Shown here piece by piece: positions 63,183-64,000 of a DNA stretch of 64,000 nucleotides. The notes under the pieces are model-generated. The model searched no databases and had not been told where the DNA came from. It saw nothing but the letters and a program-made list of their open reading frames with translations. This DNA is from Halobaculum sp. MBLA0147 (lineage in GTDB: Archaea; Halobacteriota; Halobacteria; Halobacteriales; Haloferacaceae). The position numbers were made by a program, and so were the translations under genes. The DNA lies in the NCBI RefSeq assembly GCF_041361345.1, contig NZ_JBGKAD010000001.1:1922001-1986000 (forward strand), read 5' to 3'. Within the stretch, counting starts at the first letter, position 1, and every line of letters begins with the position of its first letter.

Positions 63183-63281
63183 CTACCGGTCCCTACACGC
63201 CGTGCGATTTAGTGCTAGTGGTTTTGCACTTGTCCAGATGCTGGCCAATTTTGTCGCGGTGTCGTCCATCGAGAGGTACGG
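63183..63281. promoter_or_regulatory. Divergent promoter of the CHAT and TbsP genes
   Basis: Contains a palindrome AGTGC-N10-GCACT (63211-63230) that overlaps the minus-strand TATA-like CACTAAATC. A plus-strand AATTTTGTCG (about 63247-63256) lies about 28 bases before the TbsP ATG. The palindrome is a candidate operator, perhaps for TbsP itself. Confidence 0.55.
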
Positions 63282-64000
63282 ATGCCAGACGAGCGACCCA
63301 CACTCGACACGATCGAGCCGGCGACTGCACTCCGCGAGACGCTGGCGGCCGTCGACGGCGACGGAGCGGTGTCGCTGCTCGACCCGCCGCGGGTGTACCT
63401 CGACGCACTCGCGACGCTGTGTCGCGAGGAGGCGGTGCCGGCGCGGCTCCGCGTGATCGCCCAGACCGGCCCGCTGTCGTGGCTCCGCGACCACTTCCCG
63501 AACGCGACGCTGTTGCAGAGTGCAGTCGAGGCAGACCGACTCGCGATTCGTCGTCACGACTGCGACCGCGAGACACCGCTGGCCGTCGGCCCGGGGGGCG
63601 CCGCGCCGTTGTTACACGTCGACAGTCACGCCGCGTCGGCGCCGTTCCACGAGGGAGCGTTCCTCGGTCACCTCCGGGATCGGTGTGCCGCGCTGTGGGA
63701 CGACGCAGAGGTGTACGGACTCCGCGCCCCCGCTCGCGAGGCGTACCGATCGACGGCTCCGGACCACCTCGGCGAGTCGTTCCGGGACGCGTTCGACGAG
63801 GCCGTCGCCGTCGCGGCGTCGCTGGACGATCCGACGGCGTTCCACCCGGTCCCTGCGGCGCTGGTCGTCGGCGCCGAGCGAGAGCGACTGCTGTACGACC
63901 TCTGCCGGTGGGGCGACGCGAGCGGCGTCGCCTCCAGTGCCTCCTTCTCTCGGCACAAGAACCGGCTCGAAGCCGACGGCGTGATCGAGACGGAGAACGT
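63282..64000 (+). CDS. tbsP: TbsP-like transcription regulator (DUF5821), partial
   Basis: At least 239 residues, cut by the window end. The N-terminus MPDERPTLDTIEPATALRET leads to an alpha/beta domain (ARLRVIAQTGPLSWLRDHFP). The end RERLLYDLCRWGDASGVASS, ASFSRHKNRLEADGVIETEN is the winged helix that closes TbsP proteins. TbsP-type regulators bind promoters of metabolic genes in haloarchaea. The gene is divergent from the CHAT protease gene, so it may control it. The ATG fits a TATA-like box about 28 bases upstream. Confidence 0.82.
   Translation, partial: MPDERPTLDTIEPATALRETLAAVDGDGAVSLLDPPRVYLDALATLCREEAVPARLRVIAQTGPLSWLRDHFPNATLLQSAVEADRLAIRRHDCDRETPLAVGPGGAAPLLHVDSHAASAPFHEGAFLGHLRDRCAALWDDAEVYGLRAPAREAYRSTAPDHLGESFRDAFDEAVAVAASLDDPTAFHPVPAALVVGAERERLLYDLCRWGDASGVASSASFSRHKNRLEADGVIETEN

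Overview
The window is a GC-rich chromosomal segment of a haloarchaeon (class Halobacteria). The proteins are very acidic and codon third positions are strongly G/C. Many genes look leaderless, with a TATA-like box about 25 to 30 bases before the start codon. The core genes are typically archaeal: TBP, ribosomal protein S6e, Rio2 kinase, archaeal-type PheS/PheT and TrpS, a PibD-like prepilin peptidase, siroheme decarboxylase and an SRP RNA. An order such as Haloferacales is possible but cannot be fixed from this sequence alone. I found no rRNA or tRNA gene and no intact insertion sequence.

Layout. 0-10 kb: trpS, rps6e, small conserved haloarchaeal proteins, an SF1 helicase, and a run of membrane proteins (PAP2 phosphatase, coiled-coil protein, MFS permease). 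10.4-10.75 kb: SRP RNA. 11-14.2 kb: TBP, an ArsR-type membrane regulator and a Tat-exported serine protease. 14.3-15.3 kb: a CRISPR array of 11 repeats with a leader but no cas gene anywhere in the window. 15.4-30 kb: methyltransferases, a DUF547 protein, a GNAT enzyme, regulators, a Ca/Na exchanger, a RimK-type ligase, ribose-phosphate diphosphokinase, a cysteine-peptidase/winged-helix gene pair, a HIT protein, a ferredoxin and a subtilase. 31-36.6 kb: PibD, a 27-residue membrane peptide and the pheST operon. The pheST operon is preceded by a leaderless 26-codon ORF containing Phe-Gly-Phe-Phe-Phe, a likely archaeal counterpart of the bacterial pheM leader. 36.7-45.4 kb is partly accessory: a second secreted protease, Rio2, a regulator-STAND-TPR fusion, a lipoprotein and a cytochrome P450 remnant. 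45.4-51.5 kb: siroheme decarboxylase, an SppA/DUF4350 pair, a TrpD2-like transferase and a surface protein.

The most unusual region is 51.8-59.7 kb. A two-module AAA+ ATPase of the type linked to extracellular contractile injection systems (eCIS) is divergent from a six-gene run. The run starts with a DUF4157 (eCIS core domain) protein and a partner gene. A glycine-zipper ORF with a related partner follows, and then an N-terminally deleted DUF4157-protein copy with another partner. This is the arrangement of a polymorphic toxin locus with orphan toxin/immunity cassettes, but no sheath, tube or baseplate gene lies in the window. The right end holds two TbsP/DUF5821-like regulators flanking a CHAT (caspase-like) protease and a tiny secreted protein. 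The second regulator runs off the window end.
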